Under the pieces are notes generated by a model, which was not told the origin of the DNA, searched no databases, and saw nothing but the letters and a program-made list of their open reading frames with translations. A stretch of DNA of 64,000 nucleotides, taken from Sacculina carcini (taxonomy: Eukaryota; Arthropoda; Thecostraca; Sacculinidae). This document shows positions 48,823 through 60,493 of this stretch, piece by piece (within the stretch, counting starts at the first letter, position 1; each line of letters begins with the position of its first letter). Position numbers and translations under genes: made by a program. The stretch covers positions 4,244,445 through 4,308,444 of the forward strand of contig OU696581.1 of assembly GCA_916048095.2 (NCBI GenBank), read 5' to 3'.

Positions 48823-51491
48823 ATGAATGAGGCACTTCCCGGTGTCCAACTAGTCGTCGACGGTGTGTGCAGAAATGTGTTGGTGGACACTGTGTGTTCT
48901 ATCAGTATCGCCTGTGCTACTTGCTGTTTTCATTGGAGCAAAAGGAATGTGAGTTTCGTAACAGTGTGTGGAGAGACTGCAAAATGTTCTGGTGTTGGTT
49001 ATGTGCTTGTGCAGTTGAACGGAGGATATTCAGCACGAGTGGAAGTGTTGATGGTTGAATTCCATCCTATCGGGCTTGACATAATCCTTGGCATGAATGG
49101 AATTAAGCTGCTGGGAGGAGTGTGTGTTTCATCTCGTGGAGAAGTGGTTCTTGGTGGCCAATCTCAATGTGTGTGTTTGACAGCTGCCATTCATGACAAA
49201 GAACTGGCTGAGATCAACTTAGACGAGAAAGATTTTCAGGTGCTCTATGACGACGGCGATCGATCATGGACCGTTAGCTGGAAATGGGCAGATGGAGAGG
49301 GACCTAATATGTTGAACAACAAGTTTTCTCAGTACAGAATACCTGATGCGGTCAAATGTAAATACGATCGTGAGGTTGAACGGTGAATAAGTCTCGGCTG
49401 GCTAAAACCGTTTGACGAATCTGTTGGTCCGGCCAAAGGACTCATTCCCATGATGGCCGTCCAGCAAAGAAATGGAGAAAAGGTGTGTCCTGTAATGGAT
49501 TACAGGGAGCTGAATCAGCATCTTGACGCTCATACGGCCGATGCTGATGTGTGTTCGGAAAAATTGAGGGATTGGAGATGTCTTGGAGACAGGGTTTCGC
49601 TGGTCGATCTGAAGGACGCATATCTTCAATTGAAAGTTTATAGTTCATTGTGGTCCTACCAGACAGTAATGTATCGCGGTCAAAGATTATGCTTGACGGG
49701 ACTAGGTTTCGGTCTTTCAATTGCTCCAATGGTAATGAAAACTGTTTTGGCGGCTGTGTTGAAGATGAGAGACGATGTTTACAGAGGTACTTCTCCCCAT
49801 GTTGACGGCATACTTGTGGATGAAAGCATTGTGTCGCCAACTACTGTAGTGGATCACTTACGAAGGTACGGTTTGGTTTGCAAGCCACCCGTGCGCATTC
49901 GCGACGGTGCCAAGTATTAGGTGTACGCCTTGGCAGAGAAGACGGGATAGTAATGTGGAGAAGAGATCAACAGATTCCCGAGGTGCCAACAAAACTTACT
50001 AGGCGATCATTGTTTTCTTGGTGTGGCAGAGTAACCAGTCACCTCCCTGTATGTGGTTTCCTTCGACCAGCGTGCCCCTACATAAATCGTCGAGCCACGG
50101 CGGTCACCACTACATGGGATGAATAAGTTGAAGACGCGAGTGTAAGATCGTTAGTGGATGATCTGTATGAGCGATCGAGGAGTAACGATCTAGCCAAAGG
50201 CAACTGGCAAGTGAAAAATAATGAAGCTACTCTCTGGGTGGATGCCAGTTCGTTAGCGCTTGGTGTCGCTTTTGAGGTTGATGGCGACATAATTGAAGAT
50301 TCTTCTTGGCTGCGTCAGAACCAGGACGCCCATATTAACATGGCCGAATTAGACGCAGCGCTAAAAGGTATGAGCTTAGCAGTTGCCGGGCAGATGATAA
50401 ATATTCACCTTATGACTGATTCCAGTTTGGTGTACCACTGGCTTAATGATGTTGTATCAGGGAAAACCAGACTGCGAACCAAAGCGTCAGGTGAGCTACT
50501 GATTCGGAGGCGGATTTCAACGTTCCAATCAATTGTGGAAGAATATGGTTTATCGGTGTTTGTACATTTGGTAAAGTCGGCAGACAATAGAGCCGATATT
50601 TTGAGTAGAGTTCCACAATCATGGTTGCGCAACAATAACAACGAACGCGCACAATTACAAACGTGTTTGCCTGTTAAAGCTGCTTGTGCCGGGAATGATG
50701 TATTGTCTGAGGTGTCAAGAATTCATCACGAAACAGGTCATCCCGGCGTTCGCCGTACTTACTATTTTGTGAGAAGAGCAAAGTTGGCCGCCAATCGCAG
50801 GCAAGTGGCTCAAGTTGTATCCCAGTGTCAGACTTGTAAATCAATATATCCTGCACCAGTGAAGTGGAGGGCAGGTAAACTCAGCGTGGAGAAAACGTGG
50901 CAGCGACTGGGAGTTGATATATCACACTACGGAGGACAACATTTGTTGACGGTGATTGATCATGGTCCTTCGAGATACAGCATATGGCGGTGCCTGAGGC
51001 GGCAGGACTCGACGTGTGTGAGACAACAATTTGAGGCTATCTTTTTTTAGCGTGGCGTACCAGAACAATTGTTATTAGATAATGATACAGCTTTCCGGAG
51101 TCGAAAGTTCCGGTCGTTTGCTTCTGAGCGGAACATACTTTTGCACTTCAGATGCGCATACCGGCCTTCGGGCAACGGGATCACTGAACGATGTCATCGT
51201 AATGTGAAAACGGTAGCAGCCAGGAAGGGTTGTTCCATTCCAGATGCTGTCTACATATACAACGTAAAACCCATGGAACCGGCAGATTCGACATCCTCAC
51301 CGGCTGAACGGTTGTATAACTACGAGATAAGGATTAGGGGTGTAGATCGGCGTGACGTAGCCCCAGCTAATAGGGAAGACCTATCGTGCTGTTATGAAGT
51401 TGTTGATAGTGTGTGGGTGCGACCGCCTGGTGTGCGTTGTCATGAGCGATACGAGAATGGTCACCAAGATCATGTCGCAAAATGGTGTTGA
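48823..51491 (+). pseudogene. Retrotransposon 1 protease, RT, RNase H and integrase
   Basis: The protease region (about 48823-49140) has LVDTVCSIS where the family has D-T-G, so the catalytic loop is altered. The RT (about 49390-49920) has VMDYRELN and VDLKDAYLQL, but the active box reads VDGILVDE, with the second Asp changed to Gly. RNase H (from about 50235) has LWVDASSLALGVAF and DSSLVYHWL. The integrase has the zinc-binding HHETGHPGV and CQTC, then GVDIS, LLLDNDTAF and RPSGNGITERCHRN for the D, D and E positions. Stops near 49384, 49918, 49950, 50124 and 51048 split it. Clade not assigned beyond Ty3/gypsy type. Confidence 0.8.
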
Positions 51492-51736
51492 AGTGAATGG
51501 CATGCCTAGGCACATTCGTGATCTGCGGCCGAGGATATCAGACAATTTTCAAGGACAATTTTCGTAAAACAGCCGAAGAAGATGACCTGAGACTTGTCAT
51601 TGAACGGTCGTGAAAGGGACAATAATGATGATCTACAACCATTGAGAAGGTCTGAACGTGTGACAAGACCTCCTCAACGATACGGTTGCGATTAAATGAA
51701 ATATAACATCCGGTATGTTATCTTGGGGGGGGGGGG

Positions 51737-52378
51737 TGTTGTGGTAATTATTGCGAGGTGCCGTTGTGATGTTTATCACGAGAGTAATTGAATTAAATGT
51801 AGTATAATTTAAACTGGCTTGAATTGTGGTGTATTACTGTGGTATTAGAGTGTGTGTGTGTATTAGGGATATGGTGTTTGCATAAGCAAATGTGTATGTG
51901 TATATTAGTGCGAGTGAGAGTGTGTGCGTGTTTGTGTGGCTGTGATCCTTGCGCTAGCGGTAGGTGTGAATGCGTGCCTGTCTGGTTGTACAGGCAGATG
52001 GTGTGCATGTATGTGTTTGTGTGTGGGAGCGCGCGTGTACTGTACTTTGTTGGTAACTAGGGGAAATGTGGAGCGTTCGAGGGCAGTTGGCTTCGTGGTG
52101 TGAACTGGGAGCGTGGGACGAATGAGTGCGTTGGCAAGAGGGTGTCTGTTTTGTGAGGAGTTAACGCTTTGTTGCGGGATCGTGTAGACTCGTGCGTGGA
52201 TTCGTGGTCATTAACATATTGCACTTTTCATTACGTTATTCTTCTGTACATCGTTGTTGAACACATTCACATGAATTTATCGATTACACAAGGATTTTGG
52301 AATTTGGTGTGCGTGTTTGAAGTGTGAGCGCATTTTTCCGTCTTTTCGTGTTTTTTTTCTCGAATTAATTTGCCACAA
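51737..52378 (+). repeat. 3' LTR of retrotransposon 1
   Basis: 642 bp, beginning TGTTGTGG right after a G run and ending TGCCACAA. It holds a GT-rich middle part that is missing in the 5' LTR. Confidence 0.85.
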
Positions 52379-52755
52379 CTATTAAATTAAATAAGAATTT
52401 GAATATTTTTGTGTTATATATGTGACTTTACCGTGGGCATAAACACAAATACAAACTCAAAATTTAATATCATTATGAGGTGTATGCCATAACGGCTGGT
52501 TTTGGAACGTCTAGCCTGTATGCACGGGAAAGGTCTATAATCCAATATAATTCAAGTGAGGAGAGATATAATTATTGTATACGAGCATGTTTTTGAGTCA
52601 ACATGTTTTTGCGGATTATGAATTCAAGGTTCTAACAGTAATAATTGATTGATTATATCTAACAATAATACTTTACACTTATTTTTCATTCCCGTCGTCC
52701 CTAGCCAAAAAATTCTACAACAACAACAAGAACAACAAATAAATAGTGTGATTTA

Positions 52756-52969
52756 TGTAGTGAAATGTAATTTCCTTGAAACTTTATGAGAATTCAATTA
52801 CATGATATCTTTTTGTTGTGTTACTGTTGTTGTATATACTGCAGATTGTCTCGTCGCTGTGCGTAGCTGCTGGTTTGTTTGTTTACATCATGGTTTGATA
52901 CGTGTATTATTGGTAGAAGTTACGTTGATTAATATAATGGAAATTCTGGACATTGAAGTATTCACTACA
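52756..52969 (+). repeat. 5' LTR of retrotransposon 2
   Basis: 214 bp, ending TTCACTACA. It is the inverted match of its own first nine bases and is closely similar to the 3' LTR. Confidence 0.88.
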
Positions 52970-53009
52970 GATTTATCAACGTAACTTTTGACGGTTGTAC
53001 ACCACGGCC

Positions 53010-54137
53010 ATGGATAAGTTTTTACGGCCTCGTGTTCTGGATATCGATTCAGAGTCCCCATCTGCAGCAGACGATTGGGATATGTGGAGTAGCAATTTCG
53101 AAGCATTCGTAGAGGCCATCGACATCGAATTACGTCGTGACAAACTGGAACTTCTGAGAGCTCATGTGTCAAGTCGGCTTTTCAAACTTGTCAAGTCAGC
53201 TACTAGCTACAGTGCAGCAATTGATGTGTTGAAAGAGCGTTTCGTGAAAAAAAAATGAAGTGTATGCGAGGTACTGTTTAGCTACACAAAAACAAGCCGC
53301 CGGTGAAACGCTGAACCAGTTTCTGGAGAAGCTAAAATATTTGGCAAAAGAGTGCAAATCTTCTTCGTCTACTGCTGAACAATGGAAGAGGCGGCCATAA
53401 GGGACGCATTTATCACTGGCATGCCATCGAGAATCATTCGACAACGACTTTCAGAAAACTTCGAACTGGACATGAAGACAGCGGTGAAACAGGCTCGTTC
53501 TATGGAATTGGCCCAAATACACTCGGAGGCGTACTATTCTCAACAAACCATGGCGGCCGCGACGAACCCGCCGAGAAACGTCGCAGGCACACACAGCACA
53601 GAGGGAGACAGTCAGCAAGAGAGCACCTCAGTGAACGCAGTGCCGTCTCTTACTAAAAATTATTTTTTCTGCGGCGGCGATTTTCATCCAAGACGGTTAT
53701 GCAGAGCGAAGGATGCGGAATGTACCAAATGTGGCAATATTGACCATTTTGCGAGAGTATGTCAGTCCGGCTCAAAAATGGCACAGACAAGACCACAGTC
53801 AAAAGCGTTTCCTGCTTCATTCGCCGCCTCGGACATCCGTCAATTACAGGGCGTGACCAAAGCTATTGCAAGCGTACTGTTGAATGATGTTTTTGTTGAT
53901 GCATTTATTGACATGGGGAGCTCGAGGAGCTTTATCAGCCCCGAAACAGTTGAGACAACCGGACCAAAAATATTGCCTGCTTCAGGAACTGTATCTCTGG
54001 CCTCAGCTCATCAGACGTCAGAAATTCGTGGATGTTGTCGGGTCAGTATAGCCTTGAACGATAAAATTATGAAAATGTGCAACTTTTTATTATGGACAAC
54101 TTGTGCTCACCTGTTCTACTCGGCCACGATTTTCTGA
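53010..54137 (+). pseudogene. Retrotransposon 2 gag and protease region
   Basis: From ATG 53010 the frame runs through WDMWSSNFEAFVEAIDIE to an A run at about 53248-53256, where a frameshift breaks it. It resumes as NEVYARYCLATQKQAAGETL and then, after another shift near 53385, as AIRDAFITGMPS. Zinc knuckles follow: a worn FFCGGDFHPRRLC and an intact CTKCGNIDHFARVC. The protease site reads FIDMGSSRSFIS, where the family has D-T-G. The frame is then lost near 54085, just before VLLGHDFL. Functions would be RNA packaging and polyprotein cleavage. Confidence 0.82.
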
Positions 54138-54845
54138 TACAGCATAGTTCTGTTTCAATACAGTTTAGCGGTTTTCAGCCTCCTCTAGATGTATATGGCT
54201 TAACAGCGGCCAACATAGAACCACCCAGCGTGTTCAACAGCCTGACTCCAGACTGTCAACCGATTCAAATCAGGTATCGACGCTACTGCATCGACGACAG
54301 GCATTTTATTGAGAACGAAGTCAATCGCCCATTGGAAGAAGAGATTATCGTTCTCAGCCGAAGTTATTGGCGTGCTCATATTGTCGTAGTGAAAAATTGA
54401 AACAAGCGTCGCCTCGCCGTTGATTATTCACATACAATCAACCGGCTTACAAATCTCAACGCCTATCATGTCCCAGCCATCACAATTATGGTTGAACAGA
54501 TATCCAAGTGCAACTATTTCAGCCGAGTGGATCTCAATTACGCTTATCACCAAGTTTCGCAGCGACATGACTAAAGATAATTCACGGCATTTGAAGCCAA
54601 TGGACGCCTCTACGAGTATACGCGAATACCGTTTGGCATCACTAACGGCGTCGCATGTTTTCAACTAATTTTGGACGACATTATTCAACAAGAGGGCTTG
54701 AAAGACATCTTTGCGTATGTGGATGACATTAGCATTTGTGGACATTCAAAAGAAGAACATGACTTAAATTGCAAAAGTTTCGTTCAGCAGCAGACAAGTA
54801 TGGATTAACAATCAATCAAGAGAAAAGCAAGTATCTTCTGGCACT
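54138..54845 (+). pseudogene. Retrotransposon 2 reverse transcriptase, first part
   Basis: In shifting frames: HIVVVKN and RRLAVDYSHTINRLT (about 54375-54450), YFSRVDLNYAYHQV (about 54516-54557), FEANGRLYEYTRIPFGITNG (about 54585-54645), and an intact active box AYVDDISICG (YVDD at 54716-54727). The frame then reads LTINQEKSKY and ends where foreign DNA begins, near 54845. Stops lie at 54398, 54570 and 54579, among others. Confidence 0.85.
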
Positions 54846-54950
54846 ACCCTATTTGCGCATCGCTTCAAAGTGCGCTAAGCAAAACGGAGGCGGAGCTAAC
54901 AGGCGCGTACCGTTCAACGCGATACTGGCGCTTTCTAGCGGCGGAAAGTG

Positions 54951-55610
54951 TAACTAACCTAACCTAGGGCGTGTTTCATTATCAATGCTGAAGCGCTAGG
55001 AAGCGCTTCACAGTGTTACATTTTCAATGCTGAAGGTGGAGTGAAGTACTTCACTGCGCTTCACTCGGAAGGCTTGAAGCAGAAGGCATTAGGCAATCAT
55101 TGCGATTTAGCGACATTCCCTTTCCCGTGTGCTGTTTGTTTTGGAATTGAATATAGGAATAGAATATATTTGTTGAGGACTGAATAATATAGAATATATT
55201 TTCTGTGAGCATTTTGTTCGCCATAGCGGACGGCCTAAAGTATTTGTGTGGTATTTGTGTAAATCCGACAATGCTGAGATTAGCGCAGCTCCATATGGAA
55301 TTAATGAATCCATGAACTAAAATTCAGCAAATCAACAGAAAGCAATTGCAAATGATGAAAATGAAGCAAAACAAATTATTTGGACCAGAAAGTTTGTGGG
55401 ATTATTCGCACTCAGCTGTTCAAAATATTCAAACAAGCGTCATTGATGTATCACTTCACAAAGTGTTTCCTTATCCGTTCACTTCCATCAACTTCCTTCA
55501 GCACTTACGTTAGTGATAATGAAACACGCCCCTAATCTAACCAACCCAACCTAACCTAAACTAACCAGCCTTACCTAATCTAACTAACTTAACTAACCTA
55601 ACCTAACTAA
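54951..55610. repeat. Telomere-like CCTAA tract split by a MITE
   Basis: aactaacctaaccta on the left and ctaatctaaccaacccaacc with many further cctaa variants on the right (to about 55610) were one degenerate CCTAA (TTAGG) array before the MITE inserted. Confidence 0.75.
54967..55531. mobile_element. PIF/Harbinger-type MITE, 565 bp
   Basis: The ends GGGCGTGTTTCATTATCA and, inverted, tgataatgaaacacgccc match over 18 bp. CTA flanks it on each side (54964-54966, 55532-55534). A 3-bp target duplication with GGGC-type ends is characteristic of PIF/Harbinger. No transposase is seen. Confidence 0.75.
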
Positions 55611-56290
55611 CAACGAAAAGGCATTTGTCAAAAATAACGCTATAACAGTGCGTTGATTAGCTTTGATAAATATAACTTTCAAAAAGTAATATTGCAATAA
55701 TAAATGTTACTTAGGTATAATAATTATTATTGTTTTGTCGACGAGACAAAAATCTAAATAAATAGAAATAATTCAAAAATATTAAAAATTGCACACTAGA
55801 AGAGCCTTAATCATCTTTGAAAAGTTGTTTTTTGTCGGAACGTAATTTTTGAATTAGAACATTGGAGAACATCGGAATCCCAGTACATAAAATCGGGCTA
55901 AAACAACATATTTCTGATTCGAAGTGAAGCAATGAATGTCTAAGGTTTTATTAACACTCCAATTAAATCAATACACATATATTTCGATTTTCCAGACGCC
56001 AAAGAGCCTTATAAATCATGTTTTTAGAAAAAGGCTCGAACGATCATCTCAAAACGACAAGAACAATATAGGCTCCTTTACGCCTTGAAGTTCACTTAAT
56101 TCTAAGCAACGTGCAGAGAAATTGAAGCGTTGCACTCATTCTCTGCAATGACGGCTCACAAATTTCTTGCCGCACTGAGCGGAGCCCCATCCCTCTCGGT
56201 GCGCCTGGGTTAATACGGTGGGCGGAGCCTATTTAGCTCACGTTGACTTAACGGTATAGCGCAAAACGTTGGGTCCCGTATCTTCTTACC

Positions 56291-57903
56291 AGTGTCACGA
56301 CACTTGGTCACATAATCGAGAATCACCATATACGTCCGGGTCCTGAACGCATGCCGCCTCTTCTCGAAATGCCGGCTCCGAAGAACTTCGAAGCTCAACA
56401 GCGGGTCTTTGGACTCCTGTCAAATTATTCGAAATGGATACCTAATTTCTCGGAGAAAATCAGACCTGTGGCGAACAACAAAACATTCCCAATGTATTCC
56501 AACACTCTTCAGTCAATCGAGGATCTCAAACATGAAATATATCAAGCGACCTTATGTGCAATAAACGTTAATGTACCGTTTTTTGTTGAAACTGATGCGT
56601 CGTCAGAAGCTACAGCGGCATCCCTGACACAAAACGGGAAACCGTTTGCATTTTTCTCGAGGTCACTTACACCCTCAGAGCTCCACCTCTCAGCGATCGA
56701 ACGCGAAGCCTGCACCGTGATATGGAGCGATTCGCAAGTGGCGGCATTTCTTGATCGGAAAACGATTTCAACTGCTTACAGACCAGCAGTCGGTGAGATA
56801 TATGTTCGACTACAAGAACAGAGGAATGATTAAGAACGAGAAAATTCTTCTTTGGCGGATGGACCTTGCCTGCTTCAACTTTGACATAACATATCGCCCT
56901 GGCTCTCGAAATCTGGTAGCGGATGCATTGTGACGTGCTCCCTCCGATGTGTCTGCAGCCATGGGAGAGACAAGAACAAGTCTGAAAGAGATTCACGACT
57001 GTTTTTGCCACCCTGGTGTAAGACGATCTTGGCATATGGTCCGCTGTCGCAATCTGCCATACTCCCTAGAGGAAGTAAAATCAGTGATCCGGAGTTGTTC
57101 TGCCTGCGCTGAAGTCAAACCAAGATTCATCAATCAAGTCGGTACATTGATTAAGGCGACACGTCCATTTGAAAGACTATCAATCGATTTTTATGGCCCA
57201 CTACCTGCCAAAAAAGAAAGAATAGGTACATTCTGACGGTGGTGGATGAATACAGTCGATTTCTATTCGCTACCACGACTGTGACGAACACATCTGCAGA
57301 GTCGACTATAGAGGTTTCTCATAGCTCTTCTGCAGTTTTAAGCTACCTGAGCTCATACATACTGATCGTGGCGCGGCCTTCACTTCCTCCAAGTATCGAC
57401 AATTTTTGCTGCAGCCAGGTATTGCCACTAGTTATGCTTCGGCATATAACCCACGCGCCAATGGACAAGTCGAACGTTATATCGGCACCTTATGGCGTAC
57501 GATACGACTTGCACTTCATTCCAGGAATTTACCGATCGAGGACTGGGAGATGGTTCTGCATAGCATTCGCTCTTTGCTTTGTGTGTCAACTAATCAAACA
57601 CCACATGAGCGTGTCTTCAACTTTCCTCGGAAAACAACGTTCGGTCACGCACTTCCCACGTGGCTACTACCGCAACAACAAGTGTTTCTGAAGAAGAGCT
57701 TGGTCGCTTCCAAGTATGGGCCCTCTGTCGAGAAAGTAACATTGCTGCACGTGAATCCTCGGTTTGCCGGAGTACAGCACGCCAATGGTAGAGACTACAG
57801 CGCCTCTTCGACGCCTTTCACCGCCTGCGGAATGCGAGAGTGTCGACAATTTATGCAGCGAGGAGACATCCTCAGTGAGCCTTGCATTACCATCATTGGA
57901 TAA
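56291..57903 (+). pseudogene. Retrotransposon 2: end of RT, RNase H and integrase
   Basis: Resumes with the RT tether (PERMPPLLEMPAPKNFEAQQ, NYSKWIPNFS). RNase H has VETDASSEATAASL and, after a shift near 56735, LLTDQQSVRYMF and DITYRPGSRNLVADAL. The integrase has an HHCC finger (IHDCFCHPGVRR, CSACAEVK), RLSIDFYGPLP, then after two shifts TDRGAAFTSSKY and NPRANGQVERYIGTLW. All D, D and E positions are present but in different frames (breaks near 56935, 57235 and 57300-57410). A stop at about 57903 is followed by worn sequence up to the 3' LTR. Confidence 0.85.
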
Positions 57904-58219
57904 TAACGGCGGTACGGATGCGGGACAACCATTTCGAATGACGAAACTGACCACAGCCGAGGAGGTGCGTGAGAAGTCTTCAGAACAGTCTTCCGAAACA
58001 GAGGCCCTTTCCTTCGGGTAATCACGATCGTGAACAAGACACAGATCAGAGTCCGGTTACCGCCGTCGAGAGGGAGAACATTGCCTCCAGATCACTATAG
58101 CTGAAAGATCGGTGCGAACATTCGAGAATAGTGCTCGAAGAAGCTCGAGGACAAGAACAAGACCGGCCTATTTGAAAGATTACGTTTGATGGCATGATTC
58201 TAATACTAGAGCGGGAAAA

Positions 58220-58435
58220 TGTAGTGAAATGTAATTACCTGGAAACTTTATGATAATGCAATTACCTGGCATATATTTGTGTTGTGTTACTGTTGTTGTA
58301 TATACTGCAGATTGTCTCGTCGGTGTGCGTAGCTGTTTGTTTGCTTGTTTACATCTTGGTTTGATACGTTTATTGTTGGTAGAAGTTACGTTGATTAATA
58401 TATTGGAAATTCTGGACATTGAAGTATTCACTAGA
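58220..58435 (+). repeat. 3' LTR of retrotransposon 2
   Basis: Preceded by the purine-rich gagcgggaaaa; starts TGTAGTGAA. Close match to 52756-52969. Confidence 0.87.
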
Positions 58436-58529
58436 ATTTCAAGTCTGACTATACGATATTGGAGCCATTTTTATGAATCATTCAATTTTATGGCTCCTTT
58501 CACACGAGACAACTAGTGTCCGCCACTGG

Positions 58530-59590
58530 TTGCCTTGTATGAAAGGCCAGGCAACCGCGTTGAGCAACTGATCCGTTGAGCGAAATTTGAAAGCACGTGA
58601 CATAGCAACCATGGATCCTCCAGTCTGTTGTCTCTCACATATTTTTTTAATGCACCAACCGGGCAGTAGGATAGGCCGAGTTTTTAATTGATGTCTGGTA
58701 GATTTTGCAGCTGTTTCGAAAATATTTATTGTATTGCAATTAATACAAAAACTTTTTCCAGGTATGTATTTAAATAATGCATTTGTTTGCATCAGTTCAG
58801 AGTGCGTGATGGGTATTTTACACCAGGTATAATATTAAATTAAATACGAATTTTATTATTTTTGTGTTATATATGTGGGTATGCCGTGGGTATAAACAAA
58901 TACAAACTCAAAATTTAATACAATTGTAAGGCATAAGCCGAAAGGATTGTTTCGGAACGTGTACCCTGTATGCACGGGAAAGGTCTATAATCCAATATAA
59001 TTCAAGTGAGGAGAAATAAAAGTATTGTATACGAGCATGTTTTTGCAGAGTATGAATTCAAGGTTCTAACAGCAATAATTAATTTATTATAACTAACAAT
59101 TATAACTTTGACAATTATTGATAATTCCCGTCCTCCCTAGCCAAAAAATTGGACACAAAAAGTCGAAATAATTAGTGTGATTTCAAGTCTGACTACCGTA
59201 AATGCTCTTTTTATCCGACATGCCGGATCATTTTTCGACCCACTGCGTATGATGCCGGATTATAAGAGCCTGCCGGGTTGTTAGAGCCTGTCGGATTATT
59301 TTTGGTCACTCCGCACGGTAGGATTGCGCAAAAACTGCAACACAAAAAATAGTGCACTGATAAAAGGGACGAGAGAAGACGCGTATCTCCACGGTGTATT
59401 GTTCTGTGTAGTAATCGTCCACGTGTCTTTTGTTATGATGGAATCCAATAATTGCATCTCAAGCGAGGACGAGCTCCAGCTTCACGAAGGTGCCGGATTA
59501 TAAGAGCCTGCCGGATTATTTTTCAACCCATACATGAGGGTGCCGGATTATTAGAGCATTTACGGTATGCGATATTGGAGCCACTTTTAT
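58530..59590 (+). repeat. Tandem duplicated unit, copy 2
   Basis: Continuous copy of the unit that is split in copy 1, interrupted only by the MITE at 59206-59565. The copies share most positions but differ by scattered substitutions and small indels, so the duplication is not recent. No coding potential recognised. Confidence 0.82.
59206..59565. mobile_element. MITE with TA target duplication
   Basis: The inverted ends CCGTAAATGCTCTTTTTATC and its partner (ggattattagagcatttacgg) are flanked by TA on both sides. The sister copy shows a single gactata here. This fits a Tc1/mariner or pogo-type non-autonomous element. Inside, ccggattataagagcctgcc and related pieces repeat near both ends. Confidence 0.75.
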
Positions 59591-59777
59591 TCAGCTTGAA
59601 TATAAATTGAAGGAATTAGAATCAATGGCCGCATGGGCATAAATTTGTGTCGAGGCTCGGTGGGGATGATTGCATCATGTATTAGTGTTCAACGTTGCAC
59701 AGTTGACCCTCAACTAACTTGGGCATATTCAATTTCAACACACATATACATCAATGCAAAGTATATTATATGGACTA

Positions 59778-59808
<31 letters not shown>

Positions 59809-60122
59809 TGGGGTACCGGACACACACTACTATCGGACTGAACAGTATCGCAGGTGCAATTACAAATTTATTTAACGGAAATAAAAGTGATGACAAACAA
59901 ACATATTGATTTTACGATATGTTTCATATAATCAACACACAGTGAGCAAAAACGCATACACATACACAGTGGTTAACACATAGAAAACAAGAGCAACGGA
60001 TACCACATTTTATCACATTATCGCATGTTATTACATAACATTACCAGAGATATTGGTGATGATTATCTCTCTATTTAGCAAGAGCCAAATAGAGAGATCC
60101 GCTGCGCAGACCTTCCAACAAA
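59591..60122. other. Non-coding DNA with short (AC)n and a palindrome
   Basis: Holds an AC tract at about 59780-59808 and the 12-bp inverted repeat atctctctattt / aaatagagagat (60065-60076, 60087-60098). No gene seen. Confidence 0.6.
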
Positions 60123-60482
60123 TTATCTAACTCGCACATATATGTCAACTGAATCAAGAACATCCTTGTGTATATGAGCAAGGACAGTGTGGCTCAGACG
60201 TGTTTGCGACATTGTGCTCCTCAGCCATGTTTTGAGTCTACGGAGGGCAGAAAATCTTATTTCTGACTCACAACTTGTTACAGGACAGACAAGAAGCAGC
60301 TTCAACAATGTCCGCATCTCAGAAAACATAGCTCTAGACGTCGTCTCCATCGCTCCATAGGCATCTTGAGCAGAACTAACAGACACAGCTTTTGTGGTGC
60401 CGATCAGCATTGGAAGCTGAAACTTCAGTTGTTCGAGATTGATTTCCGTATAATGAGAGGCAACAGTAGAAGGCTTCACCAC
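60123..60482 (-). pseudogene. hAT transposase C-terminal (dimerisation) fragment
   Basis: On the minus strand the frame reads EMRTLLKLLLVCPVTSCESE, RFSALRRLKTWLRSTM, then HTVLAHIHKD. This is the hAT C-terminal dimerisation motif, as in hAT-derived proteins of the ZMYM1 or P52-repressor type: P-V-T-S, R-x-F-S-x-L-R-R-L-K-T-x-L-R, M, H-I-H. The RNase H-like catalytic core is not present upstream; instead the frame meets the TGACGTCA cluster within about 12 bp of 60482. It is a short relic that kept an open frame of about 119 codons. A host-domesticated exon is possible but nothing supports it. Confidence 0.75.
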
Positions 60483-60493
60483 TTTGTGACATA

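Larger units (their letters stand above)
47878..52378 (+). mobile_element. LTR retrotransposon 1 (Ty3/gypsy type), degenerate
   Basis: Direct LTRs (47878-48066 and 51737-52378) flank gag, protease, RT, RNase H and integrase remnants in that order. A poly-G polypurine tract (51725-51736) precedes the 3' LTR. The LTRs begin TGTTGTG and end CCACAA. Many stops and frameshifts show it is dead. No clean target duplication could be read. It sits within the duplicated unit. Confidence 0.85.
54846..56290. other. Foreign DNA splitting retrotransposon 2
   Basis: Unrelated to the element on both sides. It holds a GC-rich start (gcgcatcgcttcaaagtgcg), CCTAA-type repeats, a Harbinger-type MITE and about 600 bp of AT-rich sequence without a recognised gene. 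The exact ends are uncertain by some tens of bases. Confidence 0.6.
52756..58435 (+). mobile_element. LTR retrotransposon 2 (Ty3/gypsy), degenerate and interrupted
   Basis: LTRs of about 215 bp (52756-52969, 58220-58435) begin TGTAGTGAA and end TTCACTA(C/G)A. The flanks ATTTA (52751-52755) and ATTTC (58436-58440) fit a 5-bp target duplication with one change, and the uninserted sister copy has ATTTC once at that place. The order gag, protease, RT, RNase H, integrase is that of Ty3/gypsy. The RT is split by about 1.4 kb of unrelated DNA (about 54845-56290). Frameshifts and stops throughout show it is dead. Confidence 0.88.
47565..58530 (+). repeat. Tandem duplicated unit, copy 1 (split by two LTR elements)
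   Basis: The pieces 47565-47877, 52379-52755 and 58436-58500 are collinear with the continuous copy 2 at 58530-59590. Shared markers are gcaaccgcgttgagcaactg, gtattttacaccaggtata, tgcacgggaaaggtctataa and atttcaagtctgacta. The unit is about 0.75 kb and non-coding as far as I can see. It provides empty-site controls for both insertions. Confidence 0.85.
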
